Position numbers and translations under genes: made by a program. DNA of 64,000 nucleotides from the NCBI RefSeq assembly GCF_008274805.1, contig NZ_CP022579.1, positions 434,001 through 498,000 of the forward strand, in the 5' to 3' direction. This stretch comes from Oryzomicrobium terrae. Its GTDB lineage: Bacteria; Pseudomonadota; Gammaproteobacteria; Burkholderiales; Rhodocyclaceae. Below the pieces are notes generated by a model, which saw only the letters and a program-made list of their open reading frames with translations, did not search any database and had not been told where the DNA came from. Positions 63,426 to 64,000 of this stretch are shown here, in pieces (the stretch's first letter is position 1; every line of letters starts with the position of its first letter).

Positions 63426-64000
63426 TCATGACTTTGTGTGGGGTGGAAACGTTAGATCAAACCTAGTAAGGCCGTTTTCTGACGCCACCGTGGCATCTCC
63501 CCCATGGGCGTGCATAATCGACTGAGTTATTGCCAACCCTAGGCCTGTTCCATCTCCTGTGCGTTGCCTTGCCGCATCCCCCCGATAGAAGCGATCGAAA
63601 AGGCGGGGGCGTTGCTCGGGAGGAATGGTGGGGCCGGTGTTCTCAACAGATAGCATCACTCCATCCCCCCCCCATTTGATGCGGACTACCACCGTCCCGC
63701 GCTCGGGGGTATGGCGGATAGCGTTGGACAAGAGGTTGCTAACTGCTCTTCTAAGCATCAACGGATCGCCGATGACAATGCCATCCCCTTCGAGGGAAAG
63801 TTCAATATCCTTCTCCTCGGCGAGGATGTTGTAGAACTCCAATAGAGCCTGAACCTCGACTGCCAAATTTACTTCCTTGCTGTTAAGTGAGATCAAGTCG
63901 TTGTCGGATTTCGCTAGAAAAAGCATGTCTCCGATCATGCGTGAGAGGCGCTCTAACTCTTCCGAATTGGATGCAAGCACGTCCTGATATTTATTGAGCG
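63426..64000 (-). CDS. Heavy-metal-type sensor histidine kinase, C-terminal part (5' end outside window)
   Basis: At least 191 residues of a histidine kinase are present; the start lies past the right edge. The visible part covers the end of the dimerisation helix (ELERLSRMIGDMLFLAKSDND) and the full ATPase domain: N-box RRAVSNLLSNAIRHTP, G1 VENTGPTIPPEQ, F-box LFDRFYRGDAARQ and G2 GDGTGLGLAITQSIMHAHGG. The RMIGDMLFLAKSDN segment is typical of CusS/CzcS/IrlS heavy-metal sensor kinases, so copper/silver or zinc/cadmium resistance genes may lie beyond. A run of nine G (63665-63673) encodes part of the ATPase domain. Confidence 0.85.
   Translation of the reverse strand, partial: LNKYQDVLASNSEELERLSRMIGDMLFLAKSDNDLISLNSKEVNLAVEVQALLEFYNILAEEKDIELSLEGDGIVIGDPLMLRRAVSNLLSNAIRHTPERGTVVVRIKWGGDGVMLSVENTGPTIPPEQRPRLFDRFYRGDAARQRTGDGTGLGLAITQSIMHAHGGDATVASENGLTRFDLTFPPHTKS

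Noticed and set aside
54064-64000. A CRISPR-associated transposon
   Set aside because: Two TniQ proteins made this worth checking, but no cas-like gene, no direct-repeat array and no atypical repeat was seen up to the window edge. Sequence beyond 64000 was not available.
62541-64000. The tnsA-side transposon end inside the window
   Set aside because: No inverted copy of the GACAGACTYTATT repeats and no convincing tandem sites were found. CCGACAGCTACGGTCG near 63317 shares only a short stretch in the same orientation.

Overview
The window looks like a chromosomal segment of a betaproteobacterium, most likely a member of the Rhodocyclales (Azospira/Dechlorosoma-like). The basis is by-eye GC of about two thirds, strong third-position GC bias, and typical betaproteobacterial gene blocks: TPR-lolB-ispE-tRNA-Gln-prs-rplY-pth-ychF, miaB-phoH-ybeY-corC-lnt, and glyQ-glyS-gmhB-plsC-ygjP-gloA. 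The species is an inference; no rRNA marker is present.

Layout. 1-5 kb: the end of an MFS transporter, a QseBC-like two-component system, and a convergent MASE1/degenerate-GGDEF/EAL protein. 5-8 kb (minus): ftsY-ftsE-ftsX. 8-12.3 kb (plus): an active and an inactive M16 peptidase, rsmD, coaD and a 2[4Fe-4S] ferredoxin, closed by a strong hairpin. 12.5-15.4 kb (minus): a dynamin-like GTPase and mutM. 15.6-23.4 kb (plus): TPR protein, lolB, ispE, tRNA-Gln, prs, rplY, pth, a YbjN-like protein and ychF. 23.6-30.4 kb: a Na/Pi cotransporter, a SpoIIE phosphatase/RsbW kinase/STAS partner-switching set, an orphan formyltransferase and gloA. 30.5-35.7 kb (minus): the glyQS-gmhB-plsC-ygjP block. 35.9-41.1 kb: a YpfJ-like metalloprotein, an MFS exporter, a tandem rhodanese, and a Tat-exported FccB-like sulfide dehydrogenase flavoprotein. 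41.3-47.1 kb (minus): miaB to lnt plus a small periplasmic protein. 47.3-49.6 kb (plus): tRNA-Met, a UbiH-family hydroxylase and dsbC. 49.6-53.0 kb: a divergent chemoreceptor/amino-acid-binding-protein pair. 53.4-53.9 kb: a DUF2058 protein.

From about 54.06 kb to the right edge the composition drops to roughly 50-55% GC and the gene content becomes mobile. A Tn7-like transposition module lies on the minus strand as tnsA-tnsB-tnsC-tniQ(TnsD)-tniQ, with an XRE regulator and the C-terminal part of a heavy-metal-type sensor kinase upstream of tnsA (probable cargo). No cas genes or CRISPR array are visible. Tandem 20-bp-spaced repeats just outside the last tniQ gene are candidate TnsB sites of one transposon end; the other end was not found and probably lies beyond the window.

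The two most interesting points are (i) this two-TniQ Tn7-like element and (ii) the 350-bp intergenic region at 51.8-52.1 kb. That region carries two near-identical NtrC-type enhancer sites between a very good sigma-54 promoter facing the chemoreceptor gene and a weaker one facing the binding-protein gene, suggesting coupled nitrogen-controlled chemotaxis and amino-acid capture.
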